Shown one piece after another: positions 1-7,476 of a stretch of 15,368 bases of DNA. The notes beneath the pieces are model-generated. The model searched no databases. It saw nothing but the letters and a program-made list of their open reading frames with translations, and had not been told where the DNA came from. Both the position numbers and the translations under genes were made by a program. Numbering within the stretch: the first letter of the stretch is position 1; each line of letters starts with the position of its first letter. The DNA lies in contig JAWVFT010000107.1 in assembly GCA_033855775.1 (NCBI GenBank), positions 1 through 15,368 on the forward strand, written 5' to 3'. The stretch is from DASVTR01 sp033855775. GTDB taxonomy: Bacteria; Acidobacteriota; Blastocatellia; Pyrinomonadales; Pyrinomonadaceae.

Positions 1-1577
1 CTGCTGTCCGTGTAGCTGCCCGCGTCGAAGCCGTGCGCGATGGCGCAGCGTTCCTCATCGCAGGCCGCCTGCATCGACGGATGAAAGGCCGAGCAGCACG
101 CCACATGAATCACCTGCGGCAATCGCACGAGGTCTGTCTCGGCGTCTAAGCCGGTGGCGGTTTCATCCGCCTCCGTGCCCTTGTACGATTGGCTGAAGCG
201 TTCGTAGTGAAGCAGGCTGGCAGGCACGCGCTGGCAATTGAAGCCGGACAATATCTCGCGCAGGCCCATCGCCGCCGCGCGACGATAATGGCGAGCCATC
301 GTCTGCGGAGCGCGCTTCATGGTGTCGAGCAACATGTCTGCAACGACGAGAGCGCGCGAGTCGCCAGCGACATCCAGCCGGTAGCGCGCCCGCAGGTAAT
401 CTTTCCAGACAATGGATTCGTTGTTGACTTCGACGAAGTTGGGGTCGAGGCTGGCGAGTTCATGCGCGTGCAAGCTCTGTGTCAGGCGTTGAAACTGCTC
501 TGCTTCGAGACTGAGTTTCTTGCGCCATGTCTCCAACAGGATTTTGCCCTGCTCGCTGGTCGCGGATTCATGCAGCAGCCGGACGAGCGCGCGGCGCGTG
601 GCGGGCTGCGAAGCAATCTGCTCAAGTATCGAAGCGCAGTGGCGATGAATGGCGCCGCCGAGCAACTCGTCAACGTAAAGCTGCTGGCAATGGCGAAAGC
701 TTTCCAAGGATTGCCTCCGGTCGTGCGCGGCGCGAATCAAAGCTGTGATGAAGAAAGGGCTGCCGTCAAACTGTTGGACGATGAGGTCGCGCGTCTGCTC
801 GTTGATGGAAACCTGACGACGCCGCGCGACGTGCTCGACCAGAGCGCGCGCGTCGTCTTCGTTCAATCTCTCCAGCCTCACGATGTCCGACTTATCGAAG
901 CTGCCCGGCACACGATGGACGACGTTCAAGACCTGCCGCCGCAATCCCGCCAGCACATACGAAGAGGGCGACCGCATCAAAGCCTGTATGAACTCTGCGA
1001 CGAGCGAGACTGAGCCGTTCAAATGCTCCGCCATCTGCACGCAGTCGAGCATCACGAAGACGCGCACGCCGCGCTTCGCCGCTCTTTGCGGCGCGCTCAA
1101 ACAGAAACGGAGCAAGGCTCGCTCGTCGCCGCGCGCTCGCTCATGCTCGTAAGCTTCGATGAGTCGTTCAATCCATTCGTAGTCAACCGGCAGAGCCAGT
1201 TCCAGCAAGTCCTGATGTGTCAGCGTCGCATGACAGAGCGACGGCTCGTGACGACGAAAGGCGATGTATTGTTGCAGGAAATTATTGAGGAAGTGATGAG
1301 CGACGCTGCCGCCGGTCTTCTCGGTCCGCGCGAGCGAGAAATAGATGGGCAGGGCTTCAGTTTGACGGCGAAACAGTTCGTCGTAGGCCTGGCGCAAAAG
1401 CTCTGAGACGCCGGCGGAGGGCGCGAGCAGGAGCAGGAGCCCGCGTCCCTGCTCGCCGCGCTCGGCGTGACGCAGGATGTCCGCCAGTTCGGCGGCGCGG
1501 CCAACGAATTCTTCCGGCGCAACCCGACCGAGGATGCGCCGTTCGTTGTGCTCTTCAAATAGAGTTGTCGGCGGCAT
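1..1577 (-). CDS. STAND/AAA-like NTPase with degenerate P-loop, C-terminus cut by window edge
   Basis: An open frame of 525 codons runs without a stop to the left edge. I start it at the ATG at 1575-1577, inside the end of the upstream cyclase gene (23-bp overlap), so the two are probably translationally coupled. Residues 22-70 look like the start of an AAA_16/STAND NTPase: an FVGR motif (24-27), then a beta strand of leucines and a P-loop reading APSAGVSEL (52-60), which lacks the GK[ST] lysine. The Walker B strand is VFVMLD (173-178), followed by Cys rather than Asp/Glu. A GSP at 272-274 resembles the GxP motif of STAND proteins. Residues 300-400 look winged-helix-like (ending IVWKDYLRARYRL). 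The tail from about 448 is cysteine-rich (C448, C494, C495, C506, C511) and ends at the edge in AHGFDAGSYTD; I do not recognise it. A role as a regulator or scaffold partnered with the cyclase is inference. It is probably unable to hydrolyse ATP efficiently. Confidence 0.75.
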   Translation of the reverse strand, partial: MPPTTLFEEHNERRILGRVAPEEFVGRAAELADILRHAERGEQGRGLLLLLAPSAGVSELLRQAYDELFRRQTEALPIYFSLARTEKTGGSVAHHFLNNFLQQYIAFRRHEPSLCHATLTHQDLLELALPVDYEWIERLIEAYEHERARGDERALLRFCLSAPQRAAKRGVRVFVMLDCVQMAEHLNGSVSLVAEFIQALMRSPSSYVLAGLRRQVLNVVHRVPGSFDKSDIVRLERLNEDDARALVEHVARRRQVSINEQTRDLIVQQFDGSPFFITALIRAAHDRRQSLESFRHCQQLYVDELLGGAIHRHCASILEQIASQPATRRALVRLLHESATSEQGKILLETWRKKLSLEAEQFQRLTQSLHAHELASLDPNFVEVNNESIVWKDYLRARYRLDVAGDSRALVVADMLLDTMKRAPQTMARHYRRAAAMGLREILSGFNCQRVPASLLHYERFSQSYKGTEADETATGLDAETDLVRLPQVIHVACCSAFHPSMQAACDEERCAIAHGFDAGSYTDS

Positions 1578-3795
1578 TAGTATCGTCGGAAGTGTCGGGT
1601 TGCGCGCCCGCGATGGAGCGGACGCGATTCTTGCCTTGATGCTTGGCGAGATAGAGCGAGCGGTCTGCGTCGCGGATGATGGCTTCGGGCGTCTCTATCT
1701 CAGGCGCGAAGGCCGAGACGCCGATGCTGACGGTGACGGCCCCGAGCGGCTGCGCTTTGCCGTTGGGAAAGCGCGTGCGCTCGATGCGCCGCTTGATGCG
1801 CTCGGCGATGGCGACGGCTTCGGCCAGAGATGTCTGCGGCAGGAGAATGCAGAACTCTTCGCCGCCGTAACGCGAAGCGACATCCGCCCCGCGCAACGCC
1901 GACTTCAAACACTGCGCCGTCATCTCCAACGCAAGGTCGCCCGCCTGATGACCGTTGCGGTCGTTGTACTGCTTGAAGTCGTCAATATCAATCATCATGA
2001 AACTCATCGCGTACTCCTGCCGCCGTGAGCGCCGCAGTTCTTCGGCCAGTCGCTCTTCAAGATAACGACGATTGAGCAAGCCCGTCAGCGGGTCTGTGAT
2101 GGAGATGAGCTGAAACTGCTCTGCCTTTTCGTGCCACTCGGCGCGGTCCAGGGCGAGAGCCATTTGCGGAGCGATGGTTTCCAGCAAGTCCAAATCAATC
2201 TCGTCGTAGCTGCCGCCTCCGGCCTTGTCCGTGACGTTGAGGACGCCGACCTTGCGCCCGCCGATGGAGATGGGAAAGCTGATGAACGAGTCCGTTTTAT
2301 AACGATGTTCGGGCGGCGCGGGCTGACGGCCCGAAGTCGCCAGGTCGCGCACGACGAGCGGACGCCCCGCCAGCATGACAGAGCCTGAAACGCGGTCGCC
2401 CAGACGAATGCGCGTCTGGCTTCTGGCATCCGCGTTGAGGCCGACGACGGCTTTGACCGCCAGCTCGTTCGAAGCCTCGTCAAAGAGCAGGAGCGAGCCT
2501 CGTTCGGCGTGCAGGAGTTCAGCCGAGTGACGAAGGATGGAGTGATACGTGTCCGCCGGTTCGAGAGCGTAGATGCGCTCTGTATAGCTTTGCAGGTAGT
2601 CTGCAAACATCGTTCGCTGCTCAAGCTCCGTGCGCAGCCGCAGGACTTCGAGGGGGAGCGCAATGTCGCGGCAGTAGTTGGAAATTGCCGCGCGCTTGTC
2701 ATCCGTCAAGCTCGTCTCGGCAATCAGGAGCGCGGCTTTGACTTCATCGCCGACGACGAGCGGAAACAACTCCGCGCTCTTCGTCATCTCAAGTTTTTCC
2801 TGCCGCGCTCCCGCAGGCTTGTAGCCCTCAAGCTCTTCATGCATCGCAAGCGACGTGCGGGCCTTGGCCACGACGCCGAGCCGCGCGTCCTTCAAACCGA
2901 TTTCCACGTGCGGCGGCGCGGACTCGAAACGCCCCTTGCCGCAGGCGAAGACGAGCGTGTTGCGGTCGCGCATCAGGAGGGCCAGCGAGACGAGCTTGTG
3001 CTTTTGCGCGAGGGCGTCTAGAGCCGTGCGGCAAGCCTCTGTGAAGGCTCCGCCGGGCTTAAAGTAGCGACTGTGGAAGAAGCCGCCGCGCGTCGTCGCA
3101 GACAACTGCGCTTCAGGCCGCGCATGCGAGGCGACGGGCGACACAGGCGAAGCTTCCGCTTGCTCGTTGAGCTTCGCCCGTTCGTCTTCATCCTTTGTCT
3201 TGACAGGCGCGGCTGCAACGTCTTCAACATCGCTCGCTGACGCGGCGGGCGTTTCCGCTTTGCCCTTGCTGAGTTTGAAGTCGGTGGCGGCTTGCGCCAC
3301 TCCGGCAGCCAGGTCGTCAAGGTCTTGCCTTGAAGCGAAGATGACATTCCTGAAGAGGTCGCTGGTTAAGAGTTCCTGCAAATCGCCGACGCGAAATCTC
3401 TCGGCGAGCGCGCGATAATCGGCGCTGGTCAGAAAGGCGCGACCGCCGATGACGGCCAGTTTCTTCTTCGCCCCGGAGATTTGCGCGGGCATGGCAAAGC
3501 AATTGAGCCCGGCGTGACAACGATAATGGGTGACGCCTCCGGCCTTGAGGGCGCGCTCGTGCGCCTGGCCGCAATAAGGGTCGCAGAGCTTGACGTGCGC
3601 GGGCGAAGATTGAAAAGCCTGACAGATGGAGTTGTTGTTGGAGACGGAAAGCGACGGCGGCTGCGGGCCGCTGACGAGCAGGATGGCGAGGCCGGAAGCG
3701 GCGGCGAGCGACTCTTGTGCCTCAGCCCATTCTTCAAGGGCTGTCGAGGTTAGCGGTTGTACGGCGTCGCGCTGGCGCACGTCCCGTTGCTCCAT
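1555..3795 (-). CDS. PocR-GAF-GAF-GGDEF diguanylate cyclase
   Basis: Predicted to make cyclic di-GMP from two GTP in response to a small ligand. Numbering from a possible GTG start at 3882: residues 45-205 match a PocR domain, with cysteines C100, C104, C122 and C128 and the typical CHAGL...IGGR stretch. Residues 206-265 are an Ala/Glu/Pro-rich linker. Residues 280-415 are a weak GAF domain, 440-585 a clear GAF domain, and 595-757 the GGDEF domain. The catalytic motif is GGEEF (673-677), preceded by DPLTGLLNRR and MMIDIDDFK. RGAD (664-667) sits five residues before it, an intact RxxD inhibitory I-site. No membrane segment is seen, so it is cytoplasmic. I prefer the ATG at 3793-3795 (746 residues); the GTG at 3882 would add 29 Pro/Ala-rich residues, and neither has a good Shine-Dalgarno. 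A promoter lies upstream at 3937-3965. The gene overlaps the next one by 23 bp. Confidence 0.9.
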   Translation of the reverse strand: MEQRDVRQRDAVQPLTSTALEEWAEAQESLAAASGLAILLVSGPQPPSLSVSNNNSICQAFQSSPAHVKLCDPYCGQAHERALKAGGVTHYRCHAGLNCFAMPAQISGAKKKLAVIGGRAFLTSADYRALAERFRVGDLQELLTSDLFRNVIFASRQDLDDLAAGVAQAATDFKLSKGKAETPAASASDVEDVAAAPVKTKDEDERAKLNEQAEASPVSPVASHARPEAQLSATTRGGFFHSRYFKPGGAFTEACRTALDALAQKHKLVSLALLMRDRNTLVFACGKGRFESAPPHVEIGLKDARLGVVAKARTSLAMHEELEGYKPAGARQEKLEMTKSAELFPLVVGDEVKAALLIAETSLTDDKRAAISNYCRDIALPLEVLRLRTELEQRTMFADYLQSYTERIYALEPADTYHSILRHSAELLHAERGSLLLFDEASNELAVKAVVGLNADARSQTRIRLGDRVSGSVMLAGRPLVVRDLATSGRQPAPPEHRYKTDSFISFPISIGGRKVGVLNVTDKAGGGSYDEIDLDLLETIAPQMALALDRAEWHEKAEQFQLISITDPLTGLLNRRYLEERLAEELRRSRRQEYAMSFMMIDIDDFKQYNDRNGHQAGDLALEMTAQCLKSALRGADVASRYGGEEFCILLPQTSLAEAVAIAERIKRRIERTRFPNGKAQPLGAVTVSIGVSAFAPEIETPEAIIRDADRSLYLAKHQGKNRVRSIAGAQPDTSDDTNAADNSI

Positions 3796-3936
3796 CGTCT
3801 GCAAAGTCACTTCTGATCTCGTCCCGGAATGCGGCTGGAAGGGTGGCGGCGCGGCGGGACGCGGGGCAGCATCCACACACACACCAGAGCAATCTTGATG
3901 AGGAGACCAAAGCGGCTTCGGCCTGCCTGCATACTC

Positions 3937-3965
3937 AGTATAAGTGTCCGGAAGCCAACAAACAA
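3937..3965 (-). promoter_or_regulatory. Candidate sigma70-like promoter for the PocR-GGDEF gene
   Basis: Read on the minus strand: -35 TTGTTT (3960-3965), a 17-bp spacer, then -10 TATACT (3937-3942). This predicts transcription starting near 3930, which leaves a leader of about 135 nt to the ATG at 3795 or about 48 nt to the GTG at 3882. It lies in the 178-bp gap after the opp operon and its likely terminator, where a separate promoter is needed. Confidence 0.5.
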
Positions 3966-4005
3966 GCGTTTTCGTCGGAAACTCAGGGCAAACTTATTTG
4001 GGGCC

Positions 4006-4028
4006 AAAAGACAGCGAGACTGCCTCGC
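4006..4028 (-). terminator. Candidate intrinsic terminator after oppF
   Basis: On the minus strand, about 33 bp past the oppF stop, GCGAG and CTCGC (4014-4018 and 4024-4028) form a 5-bp GC-rich stem with a 5-nt loop, followed by TGTCTTTT (4006-4013). The stem is short and the T-run interrupted, so strength is uncertain. The position at the end of the operon and just before the promoter of the next gene fits a terminator. Confidence 0.45.
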
Positions 4029-4060
4029 CTCTTACATAAACGACTAATAGGGGATTGATT

Positions 4061-5200
4061 TCACTGCGCGATGACTCGTTGAGCATCAAATAATCCGGGC
4101 GCCGCGCCGGGAGCAACCTGCTCTATGTCAGGCTGTTCGGGGCTGATGCGGATGCACGCCGCGAAATGGTTCGGCTTAATTTCAGCCAGCGGGGGAACGA
4201 CTTCCTTGCAAGCCTGAATGGCGTAAGGGCAGCGCGTGTGAAAGCGGCAGCCCGCCGGAGGATTGATGGGGCTCGGCACGTCGCCTTCGAGCACGATGCG
4301 CTGACGGCTCGCTTCGATTTCAGGGTCGGGAACAGGGACGGCTGAAATCAGAGCGCGCGTGTAAGGCATTAAAGGGTCGTCGTAAATCGTCTTGGCTGCG
4401 GCAATCTCGACCAGCTTGCCGAGATACATGACGGCCACGCGGTCGGAGACGTGGCGGACGGCGCGCAGGTCGTGCGAGATAAAAAGATAAGTCAGATTCT
4501 TGCGCCGCTGAAGACGTTCCATCAAGTTCATTATCTGCGCCTGGATGGAAACGTCGAGGGCCGAAATCGGTTCGTCTGCGACGATGAAGTCGGGGTCAAC
4601 GGCGAGGGCGCGGGCGATGCCGATGCGCTGGCGTTGGCCGCCGGAAAACTCATGGGGAAAACGCTTGATGAAACGCTTGTTGAGGCCGACGGTTTCCATC
4701 AACTCCTGCACGCGGCGGTCAATCTCTTTGCCGCTGGCCAAGCGAAAGGTTTGAACCGGCTCGCCGATAATCTGCCCGACGGTCATGCGCGGGTTGAGGC
4801 TGGCGTACGGGTCCTGAAAAATCATTTGCAGGTGCTTGCGCTGCTCGCGCATTTCACCTGAGTCGAGCGTGGCGAGGTCGCGCCCGTTATACAAGACCTG
4901 CCCGCTCGTCGGCTCGGTCAAGCGCAAGAGAGCGCGGCCCAGGGTTGACTTGCCGCAGCCGGACTCGCCGACAAGGCCCAACGTCTCGCCCGGATAGATA
5001 TCTATCGTCACGCCGTCAACGGCCTTGACGATGCGCCGCACTTGGCTGCCGCCGAAGATTTTGTTGATGACCGAGCCGCCGCCAAGGTCGAAGTGCACCT
5101 TGAGGTCGCGGATGGCGATGAGCGGCTCGCCGGTTTGGTTCGTTTCCAGCGGCGGCGGCATCTCCTGCGCCTGCGTCATGTCTGCGGGTTGTCGGCTCAT
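4061..5200 (-). CDS. oppF: Oligopeptide ABC transporter ATP-binding protein OppF
   Basis: One of the two cytoplasmic ATPases powering the peptide importer. All ABC motifs are intact in the 379-residue product: Walker A GESGCGKS (78-85), Q-loop Q129, signature FSGGQ (185-189), Walker B FIVADE (205-210) and H-loop H243. The C-terminal oligopeptide/dipeptide transporter extension carries C318, C324, C331 and C349 (spacing 5, 6, 17), the motif that holds a 4Fe-4S cluster in characterised Opp/Dpp ATPases. The ATG shares ATGA with the stop of oppD (4-bp overlap), and a purine-rich GGAAAG lies just upstream, so translation is coupled. It is the last gene of the operon; a likely terminator follows. 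The call as OppF rather than DppF rests on order and similarity. Peptide specificity cannot be read from an ATPase. Confidence 0.95.
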   Translation of the reverse strand: MSRQPADMTQAQEMPPPLETNQTGEPLIAIRDLKVHFDLGGGSVINKIFGGSQVRRIVKAVDGVTIDIYPGETLGLVGESGCGKSTLGRALLRLTEPTSGQVLYNGRDLATLDSGEMREQRKHLQMIFQDPYASLNPRMTVGQIIGEPVQTFRLASGKEIDRRVQELMETVGLNKRFIKRFPHEFSGGQRQRIGIARALAVDPDFIVADEPISALDVSIQAQIMNLMERLQRRKNLTYLFISHDLRAVRHVSDRVAVMYLGKLVEIAAAKTIYDDPLMPYTRALISAVPVPDPEIEASRQRIVLEGDVPSPINPPAGCRFHTRCPYAIQACKEVVPPLAEIKPNHFAACIRISPEQPDIEQVAPGAAPGLFDAQRVIAQ

Positions 5201-6267
5201 TGATTGCTTTCCGCCTTCGATAGATTCGTTACGGGCGCGGCCTTCTCTGCTCTCGCGTCGCGCTCGTCGCAGGACTTGCCGTAGACTTCTTCGGCAAAGT
5301 GGCAGAGCGAGTGATGGTCCGGCGTGAGCGCGACGAAGGGCGGAAACTCATTGCGACAGATTTCTTCCGCGCGCTCGCAACGCTCTGCGAACGGGCAGCC
5401 CGGCGGCAGGTGCGCGACATCCGGCGGCAGTCCAGGTATCTGGTAGAGCGCGCCCTGCTCGGCGGTCGGGTCAGGCACAGAACGCAGCAAGCCTTTCGTG
5501 TACGGATTGCCCGGGCAACTGAACAACTCGCGCGTCGGCGATTGCTCGAAAACTTTCCCCGCGTACATCACGATGATGTGGTCTGTCATGCCCGCGACGA
5601 CGCCGAGGTCGTGCGTGATAAGAATGACGCTCGTGCCTGTCTCTATCTTTAGTTGCTTAATCAACTCAAGAATCTGCGCTTGAATCGTCACGTCGAGCGC
5701 GGTCGTCGGTTCGTCCGCAATCAGCAAATCAGGCTCGCACGAAAGAGCCATCGCAATCATCACGCGCTGGCGCATCCCGCCGGAAAATTCGTGCGGGTAG
5801 CTATCCACGCGCGAGCGCGCGTCCGGGATGCCAACGGTTTCCAGCATCTTGACGGCGTGCTCGTAAGCCTGCGCCTTCGTGTGGCCGAGGTGCAGTTGCG
5901 TGATTTCCATCAACTGCTTCGAGATGCGCATGAACGGATTGAGCGAAGTCATGGGGTCTTGAAAAATCATCGCTATCCGCTTGCCGCGAATCTTGCGCAA
6001 CTCGTCAACGGGCAAGGAACGCAGGTCTTGCCCCTCGAAGAGAATTTCGCCGGAGACGATTTTGCCCGGCGGCTCAGGAATCAGACGAATGATGGAAAGG
6101 TTCGTCACAGATTTGCCGGAGCCGGACTCGCCGACAATCCCTAGCGTCTCCCCGCGCTGCAACTCGAAGCTGATGCCGTCCACGGCCTTCACCGTTCCGT
6201 CATCCGTCTCGAAGTACGTCCGCAGGTCTCTGACTGAAAGAATGTTTCCGTTACGACTCATAATCAT
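5197..6267 (-). CDS. oppD: Oligopeptide ABC transporter ATP-binding protein OppD
   Basis: Partner ATPase of OppF, 356 residues. Motifs: Walker A GESGSGKS (46-53), Q-loop Q103, signature FSGGM (161-165, Met in place of the usual Gln), Walker B LLIADE (181-186), H-loop H219. The C-terminal extension has C291, C297, C304 and C322 with the same 5-6-17 spacing as OppF, a known 4Fe-4S-binding arrangement in this family. The ATG at 6265-6267 is followed by a second in-frame ATG at 6259-6261; neither has a Shine-Dalgarno because a heptamer repeat array sits directly upstream (6271-6346). This contrasts with the tight ATGA overlap with oppF and suggests that the repeat was inserted between oppC and oppD. 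The tail past residue 330 is charged and poorly conserved-looking. Confidence 0.95.
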   Translation of the reverse strand: MIMSRNGNILSVRDLRTYFETDDGTVKAVDGISFELQRGETLGIVGESGSGKSVTNLSIIRLIPEPPGKIVSGEILFEGQDLRSLPVDELRKIRGKRIAMIFQDPMTSLNPFMRISKQLMEITQLHLGHTKAQAYEHAVKMLETVGIPDARSRVDSYPHEFSGGMRQRVMIAMALSCEPDLLIADEPTTALDVTIQAQILELIKQLKIETGTSVILITHDLGVVAGMTDHIIVMYAGKVFEQSPTRELFSCPGNPYTKGLLRSVPDPTAEQGALYQIPGLPPDVAHLPPGCPFAERCERAEEICRNEFPPFVALTPDHHSLCHFAEEVYGKSCDERDARAEKAAPVTNLSKAESNQ

Positions 6268-6270
6268 TCA

Positions 6271-6346
6271 AGTGACGAGTGACAAGTGACGAGTGACGAG
6301 TTGAAACCTGTGCTTGCTTGTCACCTGTCACTCTTAACTTGTCACT
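6271..6346. repeat. Heptamer tandem repeat with inverted arm between oppC and oppD
   Basis: Four consecutive 7-bp units, AGTGACG/AGTGACA, fill 6271-6298. The opposite strand's version recurs at 6317-6346 (TTGTCAC, CTGTCAC, CTTGTCACT). AGTGACAAGT at 6278-6287 pairs perfectly with ACTTGTCACT at 6337-6346, and about 14 further positions pair imperfectly inwards. In the opp mRNA this would form a long imperfect hairpin ending a few bases before the oppD start codon. It fills almost the whole 83-bp gap. Confidence 0.85.
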
Positions 6347-6350
6347 GCTT

Positions 6351-7472
6351 TCATACCTTTCGCATCTGCGGGTCGAGCGCGTCGCGCAGGCCGTCTCCGA
6401 GAAAGTTGAGGGAGAAGAGCGTCAGGGCCATCGTCACGCCGGGGAAAATTAACTGCCATGGGAAGATTGCGATGTTCTGTATGCCGTCGGAAGCGAGGCT
6501 GCCCCAGGAGGCGAGCGGAGCCTGCACGCCGAGTCCTAAGAATGAAAGAAACGCTTCCTGCAACATGACGGTCGGAATCGTCAGGGTCGCATAGACAATG
6601 ACGGGGCCGAGCGTGTTCGGGACTAGATGCCGGAAGATGATGCGCGCCGTGGAAACGCCGGTCGCGCGCGCCGCCAGCACAAACTCCTGATTCTTGAGCG
6701 ACATCACCTGCCCGCGCACGATGCGCGCCATCGTCAACCATGAGACGGCGCCGAGCGCGATGAAGAGCAGAATCAACTGCCCGTAGGCGGAGTTGCCGCC
6801 GACGTTGCCAATCAGTTTGCCGTTGCCGAAGAAGGCGAGCAATACGATGACAATCATCATGTACGGCAACGCATAGAGCACGTCCACGATGCGCATCATG
6901 ATGTTGTCGGTCTTGCCGCCCAGATAGCCGGCGGTCGCGCCGTAGGTGATGCCAATCAGGAGCGACACCAGCGTCGAGATGATGCCGACCATCAGCGAGA
7001 TGCGCCCGCCGATGAGGACGCGCGCCAGAATGTCGCGGCCCGTGTTGTCGGTTCCCATCGGATGCGTCCACGAAAAGCTGTGGTCTGGATTGCGAAACGG
7101 CGGCAGCGATTTGAGCAAGTCAGGGTTTGATGGAACCGTCGAATATTCGTAGCCGGTCGCCTGCTTGATGATGAACGGCCCGGCGAACGCGGCCAGAATC
7201 ATGACGCCGACGACGACCATCCCGAAGACCGCCAGCTTGTTTTTCAAGAGCCTGCGCCAGGCGTCTTTCCAGAGCGAAGTTCCGGCGATGAGATGCTGCC
7301 CGGCTTCGGCTGAGCGCACGTCCGCCTCGCCGACCGCCAGTTCGGGCGAAGTGTGAATGATGTCGCCGTCGCGCGTTCGCACAGGCGGCTCCGCCGGAAC
7401 GCCGAGCGGCGTCAGGGCCGGTTCGCGCTGCCCCATCTCTTTTTCGTCTGTGATTCGGTCTTCGTCCTTCAT
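6351..7472 (-). CDS. oppC: Oligopeptide ABC transporter permease OppC
   Basis: Inner-membrane pore subunit that pairs with OppB. I use the ATG at 7470-7472 (373 residues), four bases after the oppB stop; a TTG at 7499 would extend it by nine residues into oppB. Residues 80-102 are the first membrane helix. HPMGTDNTGRDILARVL (137-153) is the characteristic OppC/DppC segment. Further helices lie near 158-180, 200-215, 231-248, 286-308 and 338-358. The EAA coupling loop that contacts the ATPases is at about 261-288 (EFVLAARATGVSTARIIFRH). The product ends in DALDPQMRKV, typical for the family. The cytoplasmic N-terminus before the first helix is about 75 residues, longer than usual, acidic and proline-containing. 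It lies between oppB and the heptamer repeat before oppD. Confidence 0.93.
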   Translation of the reverse strand: MKDEDRITDEKEMGQREPALTPLGVPAEPPVRTRDGDIIHTSPELAVGEADVRSAEAGQHLIAGTSLWKDAWRRLLKNKLAVFGMVVVGVMILAAFAGPFIIKQATGYEYSTVPSNPDLLKSLPPFRNPDHSFSWTHPMGTDNTGRDILARVLIGGRISLMVGIISTLVSLLIGITYGATAGYLGGKTDNIMMRIVDVLYALPYMMIVIVLLAFFGNGKLIGNVGGNSAYGQLILLFIALGAVSWLTMARIVRGQVMSLKNQEFVLAARATGVSTARIIFRHLVPNTLGPVIVYATLTIPTVMLQEAFLSFLGLGVQAPLASWGSLASDGIQNIAIFPWQLIFPGVTMALTLFSLNFLGDGLRDALDPQMRKV

Positions 7473-7476
7473 AGTT

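Noticed and set aside
189..1013. Plus-strand open frame of 274 codons
   Set aside because: Lies entirely antisense to the NTPase-like gene, whose frame shows family motifs; its product is Arg/Ala/Val-rich without a recognisable domain, a typical GC-rich shadow.
1477..2028. Plus-strand open frame of 183 codons over the GGDEF region
   Set aside because: Antisense to the catalytic GGEEF domain; no independent support.
6271..6346. Possible CRISPR array
   Set aside because: The units are 7 bp with no spacers and there are no cas genes nearby; it is a simple tandem repeat.
6334..7071. Minus-strand open frame of 245 codons inside oppC
   Set aside because: Alternate frame of oppC; the oppC frame carries the OppC signature and the EAA loop, while this one is Arg/His-rich without motifs.
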